From Todiramphus chloris collaris (taxonomy: Eukaryota; Chordata; Aves; Coraciiformes; Alcedinidae), in assembly GCA_025345505.1 (NCBI GenBank), contig JANVCC010000270.1, forward strand, positions 8,335,625 to 8,399,624: a DNA stretch of 64,000 bases, given 5' to 3'. Shown here in pieces: positions 30,661 through 43,500 of the stretch. Numbering within the stretch: the first letter of the stretch is position 1; each line of letters starts with the position of its first letter. The notes beneath the pieces are model-generated. The model was not told where the DNA came from. It did no database searches and saw only the letters and a list, made by a program, of their open reading frames with translations. Both the position numbers and the translations under genes were made by a program.

Positions 30661-33600
30661 CTGCATGAAAGAGTTTGCACCCGTTTGTTCTTGTGCTAGC
30701 GTTTCCTTGAACTTGAGTAGCACCATGCTCTAAACTGAAAGGAAGTGTAAACAGCCATATCCCTGCTCATTTTGCTAGACTAAACAAACTCAGCTTTCCT
30801 GACTCTTGTTTGATAATATTCACCACACCCCAGTTCTCCAAGTAACCCTTTTATGGGTCTGCTGCAGTTTGCACTCCTCTTCCCTAAATGCTGCACTGAG
30901 TTTTTCAGGTGGAGTCTCGGCCATTCTTTCACAATGTCACGCTGCCTGCTCTCGCCGTAGGGAATAACTGAGGTGGTAACAGCTCCACCTGCGTACGCTC
31001 CGGTCATGATGTCACTTGGTGGGGAACCCAGGCTGAATACCCACAGCCCTGCTCTCCCCGGTATGAATACATTTAGGAAAGTATTAGAGTCAGGGGTGGA
31101 GTGTTTCCTGAGGTGCAGAAGGGATGGCATACCGCTCATTAGCAGCAAAAATGTAAATAAACCCATCAGTGTATCCTTTCTTTCCTGACATCGCAGAAAT
31201 GTGAGCTCACAGCAGACAACTCTCTGGTGAGGAGGACAGAACTGTTGCCCCTAGGACTGCAGGGGTATTACATTCCCTGCCAGAAACCAAATCCCTCCTG
31301 AGATGACAGAAAGGTTCACTTTGGATTCAGTAAAAACTTCAGTCAGACTTCCTGAGTGTAGGGAAACGTATCTGAGCAATATACAGAATTGTTCTTGTTG
31401 CCTCTTTTCCCCTCGGTTGCATCCCTCCAGTTGCCTGGCTGGAGCTGCATTAGTCTGCGTCTACGCTCATTTATTGCTATTCATAGGACTTTTCATCTGT
31501 TGGGAGCAGTGACCATTAAAGTTCCCACTGTAATCTGAAACTGTTTCTTCCTGGTAAGTGATAGGAGATGGGAAACAGAGCTCCCTGCCCCCTGTTCTTC
31601 AGTGAGTGAAGGGCTTATCCTCTGCAAAATGGCCCTGGAGTTCAATGTGGGTGAAATCCAGCAGCTCCGCTCCCAGAGGGGTCAGTCTCACCCACTGGAG
31701 TTTCTAAAAGACTATTGCAATATTGTATCAGAGGCAGGGAGAAAACATCAGAGCTCATCAGTGAAATTGCATTTGATGTTTTTTCCCCCCACAGCAAGGA
31801 ACCTTTCAGCTTGATGGAGATGAGAGTGCACCTGCCCCGGGAACACTCGCTGTGATTGTTCACCTCTGATCCCAGAATGAGGCCCACTCTCAGGCACCCT
31901 GGGCAGGAGTGGAGGCAGAGGTGTCCAGGTGAAGCCAAACAGCTCATTCAAAACATGGGTGAACTGGCCCGTTACAACAGATTTACTCTGTTCACCACTG
32001 CAGGAGCCTGGCAAGCCAACTTTGTTCAGAGCTGAGGTAGGTTTAAACTGCAGTGCCTCCTAGAAGCAACATCCCGCATGGGAGTCTGAGCACACAGCTG
32101 CCGGCCAGCTCATGGAGCTGGGGGCAGCATCTCTCAGGCAGGGTAATGTTTAGGTGCATATATTCTGTGTTTATGCCTAACACTGACAATTAAAGCTGCT
32201 TTTCTTTCTGAGTGCCAGATGAGCATCTGTCAGCACGGCCCCTTGCTGGGCCCAGAGCGTTGCTGTAAATATACTGGACATAGAGGATGATTTTCATGTC
32301 TCCAGTACAGCTCTGGAGTCAGAACAGATCTCTGATAAGACAGAGGTGGCAAACACCCAGCCTAATGTCCAGCAAAAAGGAAATGGAAAAGCAGTCTCAG
32401 AAGTGCCCTCGAGGGTCCTGCTCTCAGGTACCCCACTGTGAACTCGCCACTGGTCCAGCAAAGCCGGGTGATGCGTGGGGTCAGAAATTAGGTTCCCAGC
32501 GTACAATTACGGGCAGGCACCTGCTTCCCGAGGTGCTCTCTACACGCACTCTATTAAATGAAAAATACAAGTTTACGTGCACGCCACTCATTTGTGTCCT
32601 GTCACAAACACAGTCATATTTTATCCCACCCCTCCAGTATGAAATATTTATCCCTTCTAGAACATCCAGGCCTCCTTTCTATATGGTAAATGCTCCTTAA
32701 AAAAACCAAATTACTATCCATTCTTCTTTTTCACCAACATCAGTGGAGGATTTATCAATTATTTTGTTAGAGCTTCAATTTCTTCCTGCAGTGTTTCCTA
32801 ATGTAAGTGTAATATTAACCTTAAGTGATTATTAACCTTAAACATATCTATTGATTTAATTTTATAGTATTCGTGCATTTTACCTCTTTCTCAGACTGGA
32901 TGATGCTGTAATATATTTGGGTTGCAAATAAAGTTTTGTTTGCTCTATTCTAATTTTAAAAAATTCTCCATAAAGAAGACTTTTATTTTGGTCAATCTTA
33001 TAAAATATGTGCCTTCAGTTAAATTTAGTGGTAAAAACCTTCATTGGTAGCATCTTTTGGACTTCAGGTGTTGTAAAATGAAACACTTGTCTTTCTTTTG
33101 ACACTTTCAGCACCATAAAACACTGCTTCTCTTCCCATGCCCTCCCTGCTCCCAGCTCCTCCTCTCCTCCAGCTCCTGTGACACGAGATGGAGTTAGAAG
33201 TGCCAGCGCCAGCGTGCATCAGGCAGACACAGCAAGATACGCACTGGGGACGCTGCTGACAAGATGGATATTCTTGGCAGGCAGGCACTGTGACATTTCT
33301 CCTGCCCCGCGCCAAAGAAAGGAGGGCAGTGGAATGCTCTGCCCTTCAGGCATCAACTCTGGGTGCACAGCCTAGCTCCCCCGCGTCCGTATCATGAAGG
33401 AGAGCCGTTGATCCTCCTGCTCAGGATGTACTAGAAGACGTGGGCAGGCAAATCACATTGTCTCTGCTAGGCCTTGGGAAGATGAGGAGTGGCTGGAACT
33501 TCCCACCAGACTAAACTAAGAGGTGATATTTTCTTTATGTTCTTTGCTGGACTGTACATCAATGAACAAATTTCCATGCTGAAAGAGAAGAAACAAAAGT

Positions 33601-36002
33601 GAAACAGATGAAAAGCAAGAGACAGACAAAGATTCTATCCTGGCCCTAGTAAAGCTGCAAAATTCCTGTTGTCTGCAGTGGTGCAGAACCAGAAAAAATT
33701 AGGGGGTGGAGGAAAGCAGGGGCAGGAAAAGGAAAGCGGGGAAGGATGGCTTCAGATGATTTTGTTCCCCTCACCCACCATCGGTCTCCACTTTCTCTAG
33801 CTCTCATCTTTTCTCACTGCCCAAGCAGTAAGCTGTCATTTCTCATCTGGCATCTCTCATCCAGCAGCATGTCTGGGATAGCTGGCAGCTAATTCTGTTG
33901 GGTGAACAACCCATTGGTATCCCTCGCCAGTTCCCATGGGGCATGCACACTGATCAAGCTAACAAATGCTGACAGGTGAGAAACATTCATCCACGGTTGC
34001 TACTGGTAGCAAAGACAGAGCTGTAAAGGGTTCCACATGGTAACTGTGTTCAATAGGAGACAGGATGCCACAGATTCATCGCCCTGAATTGCACTCCTTG
34101 CAGTTCTTCACAGGTTGTTCTTTGGGCTACCTGAAGATCTCATGGGACCCCTATAACATAACTCTCTTCTTATTCTGCCTTAATGCCAAGGGTTTAGGGG
34201 AGAGCAGACAGATACTCTGTTCATGCGTGCTGCCTAATAGATGTTGTTAGGTAGCGGTACAGATGTTGCCAAAAGCTCTTCCTCCAGAGGACAGAAATAC
34301 TTGGTGGAACCAGCACTTCAATCTTGGCAGTCATTTTTCAGGGACTGTTGATGTGTGAGAGCAAAATTCCCTTTCCCAATTACCTAACACTAAAAACAAA
34401 ATAGTCAGGATTGCAGGAGAACATCCACAGTCCATATTAGAACAAACTACACTGCATCTCTCTTTGCAAATACTTTTGCATGTCTGGCTTTTTGTACCTG
34501 TGAATGCTGGAATATAATTGACAAACCTATTTCAGGTATTAGTGAAAATTTCTCCCCAAGACTCTTCCCACAGCCAAAATGTCAAGTCAATCTCATAAAG
34601 ACTCCCTTTAGTTTCTCTTCAGCTAATATAATTGTTTTTATTTAATCTTGCAATGATGTAGTTTTTCCACTAAGGAGTGGAAAATCAAGACAGAAGGGAC
34701 GATTTTCCCTTCCATCTGTTGGCTGTATTGTCTTTCCCAACAGCGTCCAAGTTTCACTGAACAACTCCGTTTCTGCCCGGCCATTTCAGACTTCACGCCG
34801 TATCTTGAGCCAGCTCTTACTTTGATCTAGGTTCTTACAGTTTACAGTCACAAGCAGGATGTCTCATTTCAACATCGTTCCTTTTCTTTACTCGCTGAGC
34901 CACATGCTTATAATGCATTTCATAACGAGCTTCATTCCTTATGCCTCCTTCCACAGGCAAGAAATCCATGTGCCGCCAGCCTCTGCTAGTGACGCACCCC
35001 AGATGCCCAGCTCTATTTGGTAACGCTTCTCTTTCACTGTGCTAAGTGCGTCTCTCATTTCCTTTCAGCATTCCCATGAGCCATGGCCATTTGGGGCAAA
35101 CAGCCCTCCTCCAGAGACCTTCCTCTGATTTGCTTTGCAGGGCTCTCCTGGCTGGTGCGCTGGCTTCTCAGCACCATTTTGACCTCTGTTTGAAAGATCT
35201 GCTCTTTCTCAGTGCAGCTATCCATTCATCATTTGTTGTTTAGCCTGTTCTCCCTACAGTGGTTTAGCCCCAGAGTAGACAGAATAATCCCGTTTGGGTT
35301 TGAGCCTGCCTTTTCCATAAAGAAAACATTACAGACATCAGTATTTTGCACCAGGATTCCTGCCAGTTAGCTGCGTCGACAGTAAGGATTGATTCTTTGA
35401 AAGATATTTTACTGAAGCTAAGGAAACACTTCTGGGGAGAAAACAAAGTTTTAACAGGATGATCAAAATGATGGCTATCCTGAGATCATCAGCCTACTGC
35501 AGTGTTAAATAAAAATATTTCTTGGCTGTGCTTGGCTTGTCTACTGGAAGCTCAGCCACCCTCGGAGCTCGCCGTTGCTGGGGTAATCAGCTGCTGTTTG
35601 TAACGTTTTCCCCTGGTGCTGAACTCACCACTAACAGATGGACACAGTTCTGCCCTGCAGCGTTTGGGCATGCGCTTGTCAATGATGGCCTGTCACTGAC
35701 TGGAGATTTTGGTGACTGGAGCACAAGGCGGGCAGCCCCAGCGTGTCGCAGGAAGGCCTTTCCCAAGGAGCTGAGCCACGGGCTGGGGCAGGGCCCATCG
35801 CTGTCACCCGGAGGCGCAGCACCACTTCCTGACCTCCATAACGCACCACGCACATTTCCCTCAGGAAACCAGGACTGTGCCAGGCAGGTCCTTCTTTTCT
35901 AACCAAACATTGCACATCTTTTGTCAAAAAAAAAAAAACATCCCCTAGCACCGTAACATTTTGCTTGGGCAGTTTGTGGGTTTTTCTTTGTGGCCTTTCC
36001 AA
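30661..36002. other. Intergenic, NHLRC1-KIF13A, no gene recognised
   Basis: About 5.3 kb of largely AT-rich DNA, with GC-richer 35.5-35.9 kb. Open frames up to 137 codons are not recognisable. A poly-A run of 13 lies at about 35927-35939. Confidence 0.45.
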
Positions 36003-36350
36003 AACAGAATGGCAGGGGCTGGAAGGAACCTCTGGACATCACCTAGTGAATGTCCCTGCTAAGGCAGGTTTGCTTTGGGCAGCTTGCCCAGCATCATGGT
36101 GTCCAGGGGGGTTCTGAAAGTCTCCAGAGACTGAGACTCCAAACTGCTCTGGGCAGCCTGGGCCGGGCTCCCACACCCTCACAGCAAATTTCCTCCTCAT
36201 GTTGCGGGGCGCCACTGAGGAGCCTGGCCCCATCCTCTTGCCTTCAGCTACTGACCAGCACCCGTCCCCTCTCGGCCTCCTCCAGCCCCAACAGCCCCAG
36301 GGCTCTCAGCCTTTTCTCATCACAGAAAAGGATTTCACTCCTTGCCAGGA
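36003..36350 (-). mobile_element. Old CR1 3' fragment bordering the KIF13A CpG island
   Basis: On plus: CAGAATGGCAGGGGCTGGAA, then ACCTCTGGACATCACCTAG, CTGCTCTGGGCAGCCTGGGC and CAGCCCCAACAGCCCCAGGG. This is a reversed, diverged CR1 3' half. It stops where the CpG island begins. Confidence 0.85.
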
Positions 36351-36740
36351 AGAAACGCGGCGTCCGGCGGGACAAGCCGGCGGCGCTCACAGCCGCCCCA
36401 CCCGCGGCGGGGTCTCGGCGGGCTCTGGGCACAGGCCTGAGGGCACGGCCCGGCGCGAGGCCGAGGCGCCCGGCCCGCCTCCCTCCGCCCCCGGCACGCA
36501 TGCGCGCGCGGACGCCCCAGCGCCCCCTTCCCGCCCTTTTTGCCGCTGCACGGAGCCGCGCCGCGCGTGCTCGGTGGGCGGAAGGGGCCGCCCGAGGAGA
36601 GTCGGCCCGGCCCGTCCTCCCTGCCCTACCGAAGGCGTTCGGCTGTTTCCGTGTCTTTTCGGCGCCCGCGGCCTTTCCCCGCCCCTTGGCCGCTTGCCTG
36701 GGAGCCGCGATCCCGGCGGCGCGGCGGGAGGAGGCGGAAT

Positions 36741-36845
36741 ATGGCGGCTGGAATTGGCGGGGAGGCGGCGGCAGGCGCGGCGGCAGCGGTTATGCAAACG
36801 AGTCCGTCGGCAGCCGGCGCCAGAGCCGGTGCGGACCGCAGCTGA
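36741..36845 (+). other. Upstream ORF 1 in the KIF13A leader (34 codons)
   Basis: ATG at 36741, inside a YY1-like ATGGCGGC, runs to TGA at 36843-36845. The product is Ala/Gly-rich (MAAGIGGEAAAG...). It is translated only if transcription starts upstream of 36741. Confidence 0.4.
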
Positions 36846-36974
36846 GCAGGGAGGTGGCTGGGGCTGCGCCACCACCGCCCTCCCGAGCGCCGGACCCTCC
36901 TCCTCTCCCTCCCTCCCTCACCGCCTCTCGCCTTCCCCGCCTGCCCCGGCCCCCCGCCCTCGCCCCGGCCCGGC

Positions 36975-37043
36975 ATGGACGTTGGCGCTCCGCCGTGTCG
37001 CTGTGCGCGGCGCTGCGAGGCCGCGAGCCGCCTCTGCCGCTGA
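36975..37043 (+). other. Upstream ORF 2 in the KIF13A leader (22 codons)
   Basis: ATG at 36975 (GGCATGGAC), stop TGA at 37041-37043, 36 bases before the KIF13A ATG. The product is Cys/Arg-rich (MDVGAPPCRCARRC...). It does not overlap the main frame, so reinitiation would be possible. Confidence 0.5.
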
Positions 37044-37079
37044 GCGGGGCCGCTCCCGGGACCGGGGAGGGGGGGGAAG

Positions 37080-37134
37080 ATGTCGGACACCAAGGTGAAA
37101 GTTGCCGTCAGGGTCCGGCCGATGAACAGGAGAG
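37080..37134 (+). CDS. KIF13A: KIF13A coding exon 1 (residues 1-18)
   Basis: The start codon has A at -3 (GAAGATG). Eighteen codons plus one base end at the donor. Intron 1 is only 293 bases and very GC-rich. Confidence 0.95.
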
Positions 37135-37518
37135 GTAACCGGCGGGCGGCGCTCGGGAAGGAAGGGGGCGGCGGGGTCTGGGGGCGCGGGGGCGGGGGTG
37201 TGTGTGGGGAGGGGCGGCACCGGGGCGCGCCTGAGGCGGTCCGGGCGTCCCCCTGCGCCCCCGGCTTCTCCCCTGTGCTGGCGGGCGGACAGACCCCCTC
37301 AGACACGCTCGGCCCCCGCCGCCGCCTGCCCCGCGCTCCCCGGAGCCTGCCGAGGGGGAGCCGGCGGGGGCCGAGCTGCCCGGGGGTGCTCCCGCCCCGG
37401 CACAGCCCCCGCGCTGTCTCCTTGCAGAGCTGGACCTGAATACCAAGTGCATCGTGGAGATGGAAGGGAACCAGACCGTGCTTCACCCTCCGCCTTCCAA
37501 CACCAAGCAGGGAGAAAG
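37080..37518 (+). CDS. KIF13A: KIF13A kinesin-3 motor protein, first two coding exons (partial, 49 residues)
   Basis: KIF13A is a plus-end-directed microtubule motor that moves endosomal and melanosomal cargo, including mannose-6-phosphate receptor vesicles. Exon 1 (37080-37134) starts AAGATGTCG and encodes MSDTKVKVAVRVRPMNRR, the first beta strand of the kinesin motor with the VRVRP nucleotide-site motif. Its donor is AGAG|gtaacc. Exon 2 (37428-37518) follows CTTGCAG and encodes ELDLNTKCIVEMEGNQTVLH plus PPPSNTKQGER. Its donor is AAAG|gtaaag and it ends mid-codon. The match to human KIF13A (about 1800 residues) is nearly exact. KIF13B, the paralogue, is less likely given the NTKQGER ending and the TPMT/NHLRC1 neighbours. 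The ATP-binding P-loop and the rest lie beyond the window. Confidence 0.96.
37428..37518 (+). CDS. KIF13A: KIF13A coding exon 2 (residues 19-49)
   Basis: Joins exon 1 in phase (G+AG = Glu19). It ends AG| within the Arg49 codon, which exon 3, beyond the window, must complete. Confidence 0.95.
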
Positions 37519-40500
37519 GTAAAGACGCCAAGTCGCCGTGCCCCGAGTGAAAACCCAGCCTCGGCTCCTCTGCCTCACCGTTACAGCCGCTTGGCTTGGC
37601 TTGGCTTTGTTAGGGCAGCGCCGGGGTCCCGGGGTCCCTGCTCGGTGCCTTTCAGGAGCTGTGGTGTCGGGGGGGAGCAGCCAAGGGCGAGCACCAGCTG
37701 GGGTTGCATCTCTGGGAAGTAAGGGCCAGACCTCGCTCTCCTGGCTTCCCGAGGGGAGTCGGAGGTACCCAAATCGGGATGTGAAGACAGGAGATCCCTG
37801 GTGGCCTCCCAGGTTTAAAAGCTGTTTCTTGATTAACTGCTCAAAAATGACCTGTTGTTCAGGTAAGGACTGAACTGCATGCGCGTGCTCTTCTCAGAAA
37901 TCTGCCTCGAGTGCAGGCTGCTAAGAACTTGACGTAACCTGTGTGGGAACAAGAAGCTGAATCTGAATTCTATGCTATTCTGTGGTTTTTGGGTTTTTTT
38001 TTTTTTTACAGTTTGTTTACTGGGTTTTTACCTATTTGCATGTGAAAAAGCTAGAATTGTTAGATCCTTTATTAATTCAGTGTTGTTCTGTGAAGTAGGC
38101 TATAAGAATATGCTAAAACAATTTTGAAATCTGGCATTTAGTTGTGATGCCCCAGTAAAGAATACCCTTGGAAATAATCCAAAATACCAATGCACTAGAC
38201 TGTAAAAATAGATCAGAACAGGAAAAGATTTCTTGCCTTTGAGGGAGTGTGGGGAAAGACAGGGAGGTGCAAGGGGAATAGTTATGTTGTATGCTTATCT
38301 CTTCAGTTACCTGTTGACTGCTCAACTTCAGTTGATCTGAAATGTCTTTAATGCCAAGAAGTCTGAAAACATTTGCATGTTTATAAAGATTTTAATCTGA
38401 GCACATTTCTACTACTCAGGGCTTTACTATGAGTATTTTTGATGGAGTTCCTAGTGGTTATGCAGAAACTGCATCTTGAGAATATGGGATTTCTTCAAAG
38501 GCAGTATACTTTTATAGTTTTCCTGCAGAAAAGGTTGAGACCTTTTCTATTTTCACATGTCTAAGATGTGAAGGTGCTTCCCACATGATTCCACATACTG
38601 GAATATAGCTGTAATCACACCAGTTTAATTTATATCTAAATTGCATTGTCTTCAGAACATTGTCTTCAGATTGTTGTGGCTAGTGTGCTGGCCTGGGTCT
38701 TGAAAGATCTGTGCTTGTTTCCTGCCCCTTTCACAGATCTTTGTGTGATCTTCTACAAGTCATGCTGCTTCTGTGGGTCTCAGCATCCCATCTGTAAAAT
38801 GGAAATCTTGTTTTTCTTGAGATAAAAGTGTGGCTTGGTTTTTTTTTTTTATTCCCCTCTCCTGTTTATGTAAGCGTATGTATGGCCTCCACACTCCAGT
38901 ACTGCTGTAGTAAGAATGTGATTAATTCCCAGTGGATTTTACAGCTATAAGACACGAAATACAAATGGAGTTTACAAAGCAAGAACAGAATTAGGATTTA
39001 AGTAATTATTTCAATAGACTAAAGAGACTAAGGGCCAGATGGTCGAATGAAGAGCCTTTAATGTGTGAATTCTGCTCAGTGTGCAGGTTGGCCTGCAGGT
39101 ATTCAGGTGAGACTGCAGTGACTCTGTCTTTTGTGAGCTGGTGTTGCATGTGCTTAGCTGGCTTCAATACCTGTGACATAGAAAATTTCTTATTTGGTTG
39201 GAATTGGCTTCTGGTTCTGCACCAGGAGAAAGCTTCTGGGTGAGCTGTGATGCTTGTGTGCGACCTCGCTGTCGACAGCTGCACTGGGAAGTGATAGCCA
39301 TCCTGCTTGCAGCCCAGTGTGAGGCTGGAATTTGGCTGGCTGTTGGGTGTGTAACTGGTGTGTTTGAAACAATTGCCTGGTGTGTTACTGGAAATACCGG
39401 TCAGCAATACTGAGCAGAAGTAATTTGTGCTAGTGCAAGCATACAGTTTGGGGATCTTCTGAATGGCAGATGTTGTATGGAACCTGCTGAGAAGACTAGT
39501 AGACTTTCTAGAGCCTTGTGAAGATCCCTACGTTTCCTTCAGTGATAAACTTGATTTCTGGGATTATTTTTTTTTTACTCTAAGTAAATAGTTGTAGTTT
39601 CTAATGATGAAAAATGAAATTAGTTTCTCGGTGTGTACCCACCATAAAATGTCTGTGTACACTGGTGCTGAGTTGCTGAGTAGTTGCTGCTTGTTCTTGG
39701 ATTGATGCCTTGGCAGGGTTAGAGATGTCAAATGGATTTTTGGTTTTCTTTGTGCAGCCTGTTTTTATACAGCTCAACTGGCTTTTTCTTTCACAGCAAC
39801 TATGTCATTGCAAAAATGATTTCACTTGTTAGGGTGATTAATTAGTCTTTCTCTGCTGTATGCATTATTGTAATATTCTGTTTAGTCTTACCTTTCCCTT
39901 TTTACATTTTATCTTTTTATATGGAAATTTCTCTTTTGTAGCTGAATGGAAGTACAAGTTTGTACTGCACTTTGGAATAAGAATAAGTAGCCTTGTAAAG
40001 CAAATTTGGTTTCCAGGGCTGCTTTTCTTAATTCGGCTGAAGCCAAGAGACTACAGGGTGTGGGGAGTAGAATTCAGGACCATGCTCTTTATTTGCTTTG
40101 TTCTCTCAGCTTTAATTGTAAAGGTACTGACAGAATTCTATAAAGTAAAATTAGGTAGCTCTTTATAACATCATAAAATTTGCTCTTGGAAGAATATCCA
40201 AGGTTAGGAAAATCAAATTTTACTAGCTTTGCTTATTCCGTAATGAGTTCTTTAATTAAATCTCAGTTCAGATGCATGCTGCTAATCTGTCTCTAGGTTT
40301 TATTAAGAATAGTTCTGAAGGATTTTAGATGGGCAAGCAATGTTAGTTTTACAAGTGGCAGAAGAGGCCTAAAATCCCAGGCAGTTCTGTCATTTGTCCA
40401 ACTTTCACTGCTGTATTAGAGGTAAAGCAGTTGTAACCATAAACTGGAACAGGGTTCTGTCTGCATCTTCTACCTTCTGAACCACACAGCATCCATACCT

Positions 40501-43500
40501 TAACCACAGCTACGACAGAGCAGTTTTTATTAAACACAATTTTTTTACGAGCAGCAGGCCTGCCATTCCCCACAGATAAACGACTTCCAGTGTTCTAAAC
40601 TAATGAAGCAGGAAACCCAGAACACAGTAAACTGAACAGTCTGAAAGGTGCAGGAAAATCTTTATCGACTGAAGTAACAGGAGGCACAGTTCAGAAAGGA
40701 ATGGTTTTTATTAGCTGCTATTATCAGGTATGATATCTGGTGCTGGCAAAAGGTTTTGTAAGTTGGTTGTTGGACTTCATACCTTTAACCCTTGTTTTAC
40801 TCATATTAACAGCAGTGCTTTCCTTTATATCTGCCTAAGTGTGTGGTGTACCTCTCCTGGCTCTCATCCATTCCCTTCCTGAAACCATTATACATTTCCC
40901 TTTCTTGCCCAGAACATCTTGTCTTTCTGGGAACACTGATTTTTTTATTTATTTGTTTTCCTGTCTTCACCTGCAAATCTGAATTTCCTTTCTCAAGGTG
41001 CACACTTTTCCTGAAAAGAAACTGTTCTAACACAAAAGTCTTTTAGAAATGGCTATTATGTTTCAAAGGCAATTGTATACATCCTGTGTCTTCCTAGAAA
41101 TGTTTCCATTTGGCTGTTGGCAGTACCTTGCAGTATTAAAATGTGACTATGAGATTATTAGGGTATGGAGTTGACAGACAACCTTTCAAAATATAGGAGT
41201 AGTTTTTTTACAATGGAAATTTCACACATCTCTCTGTCTGTGAAAGATTTGACTTTGTTAGGGATGTTAGGGTTTGTTTTTTTTTTTATAGTAGGGCAAA
41301 TTAGGTTTTGTTGGCTTCCTCCTCTGCTTTTGATTGGTAAAATATACTTTCCTTCAACTTTTCAGCTACACTTTTTAATGCATAGAACCCGAAAAGGAAA
41401 GTTTTGTTTTAGTTCCCTGACAACAGTTCTTCCTCACATGACTTTTCCTTTAGTAAGGAAATTTGTTGTCTGCACAGAAATAAACAAGGAACTATGGAGA
41501 CAGCAGAACTGAAATACTACTTCAGCTGTAGTTTTGACTGAAACAAAAATCTATCTGTTGGGCAATTTGTTCCATTAGAGCACAGTAGCCTTCTGCAAAC
41601 TGTGCCTTGTTAAAAATCTCGGGGCAGAAAATAAGATAGACATCATCAGAGTGTAGAGCTGAACTTAAAATTACCACAAGAATCTTTCTTGCTTGGCTTA
41701 ACTATTAAAAAACCCCAACAAAACAGACAAACCAACAAAAAAGCAACCCAACCAAAAGCCCCCACAACAAAGAAACAAAACCAAAACACAACACATTTTA
41801 TGGCTTGCTTGCTCTGTCTTCTTCCATCCTTGTTTTGCTGACTGACTGCACCAAAGCTCAGTTCTACTCAGATAAAACTCTTCTTACAGCTTTAAAATGC
41901 TAAAGATTCCAGAATATATGGCAGCTTTTTGAGTAGATTTAAGCTCTTTCAAAAATATAAATAGCTAGGAACAGATGTGTGTGTGTCTGTTTAGTCTTTG
42001 TAGATCATGATACTTTCAAAGATGAACATCTGAAGCACGGATTTCATCTCCAGGCAGCTTGTCCTAAACCTTTTGTCTCCAGAAAATGGCTGTTGCTCCC
42101 CCTGCCCTTGGAGAAGACCTGATTTTGGATGGTCTTTGTGGCACTTGACCTTTTTCAACAGGTTGAATAGCATCAGAGGTGAGAGCAGAGCACTCTTGCA
42201 GGGAGAGGATGTGTGTTTCTGGTAATGGTCACTTTTTCACACTGAGCCTTGTGGAAGCTGAAGTAGGACAGCTGCTAATTATTTCCATAGCTGAAGGAAT
42301 GATCAACGAGATCATGTCTTCGATGCGTATACTTCAGATTATCACCTGAGGTAGATCATAAAATAATAGCAGGCAGTGACTTTTATCTTTATCTGCAGGA
42401 AATTGTAAAAGTAATGTGACTTTGACCTCTTCTGTTAATTTTCCTGTTAGACATCAGTGTTCAGGATATGAACTGTTAGCTGTGAACCTCTGCAGAAGAG
42501 GTGTGTTTGAATTATCAATTGTGTGGTTTGAAAATGGGCATTTTGGGAGCTATTTTTGCATTGCTTTCATTCATTCATGCCTCAGATGGAAGATGCAGTT
42601 CCTTGAAACTGCTTTTCTTAAATTCCATGCATTCGAAAGAAAGACACAAATTTGTAATCCAAAATACTGTGTGGCATAGCTCTTGAATCTTCCTAGGGTG
42701 GCCTGAGCTCTGAGTCAATGCAACAGCCATGATTCTACCATGTAAAGGCCCCAGACAGATGTTAGGACCTTGTGCTTTGGTCTCTACATGGCGTTGCTGG
42801 AGGAAGCTACCTCTGGCATTGTGAGGAAGCAGCTAGCAGCACTTAGCTGGCAGTACTTCAGAACTAAAAGAGATAAAGTGTTGGAAGAGAAGGAAAACTG
42901 GGCTTGGTATAACCATGTCTAGGCAGTCGTTGCTTTGTGGCTTTTCTCTGCTTTCGGACCCCCGAGTGTTCCATTCCAGTATATCTGGGTAGAACACAGT
43001 AAACTGAGGTTCAGCTTTCAACCTGCCCATTTTTTTCTGTTCTGTGATGTTAGAAATGCCCCCATTGTGGAACACAAAAAAGATTTATTGGAAAGATTAA
43101 TAGGCCTTTAGACAAGCTTAGCGTTTATGTTGCACTGGCTTTTTACTGCAGCCAGAGGTGGCTTTTGAGATCTGGACTACTTGTCAATACCTTGACTGTG
43201 GTGTTTATTGGTAGGAATTTTGAATTTTAAAATGTGCAGCTTTTTTTTTGTTTTCATGTTTTTTTTTTTTGTTCCTTTCCTTTGGGGAGATCAGGACTGA
43301 AGGAAAAGTTTTATTTTCACCTCCTTTGCCCCTTTAGTATAAATAGTAGAGACAGCTTTCTTGTTTTGAAAACAAGCTTATCTTGTTTCTGTCCTGCATC
43401 TCTAGGTTTAGTAAATGTGCATATGGTGAGGTTTCAGGTGTCTGATTAGATTCACTGTAACGTAATGGTTTAAAAATGTGTAGTTAAATAATACTTACAA

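Larger units (their letters stand above)
36355..37460 (+). promoter_or_regulatory. KIF13A: CpG island and promoter of KIF13A
   Basis: Very CG-dense. It contains an NRF1-like core GCATGCGC at 36498-36505, a YY1-like AATATGGCGGCT at 36739-36750 and an octamer-like ATGCAAAC at 36791. The island covers the 5' leader, exon 1, intron 1 and the start of exon 2. The YY1-like site suggests a start site shortly upstream of about 36740; this is inference. Confidence 0.85.

Noticed and set aside
35262..35290. GTGGTTTAGCCCCAGAG, resembling the edge of the LTR at 9611
   Set aside because: The similarity is limited to about 15 bases and nothing after it follows the LTR, so it is taken as coincidence.
36050..37138. 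362-codon and overlapping 299-codon open frames on plus, and a 301-codon frame on minus, at the KIF13A island
   Set aside because: They overlap each other in different frames and begin inside a CR1. Only the MSDTKVKVAVRVRPMNRR frame from 37080 has a known protein match and proper splice sites.
37981..38015. Poly-T followed by ACAG as a possible exon acceptor
   Set aside because: The following sequence is not open in the phase needed by exon 2 with a KIF13A-like product.
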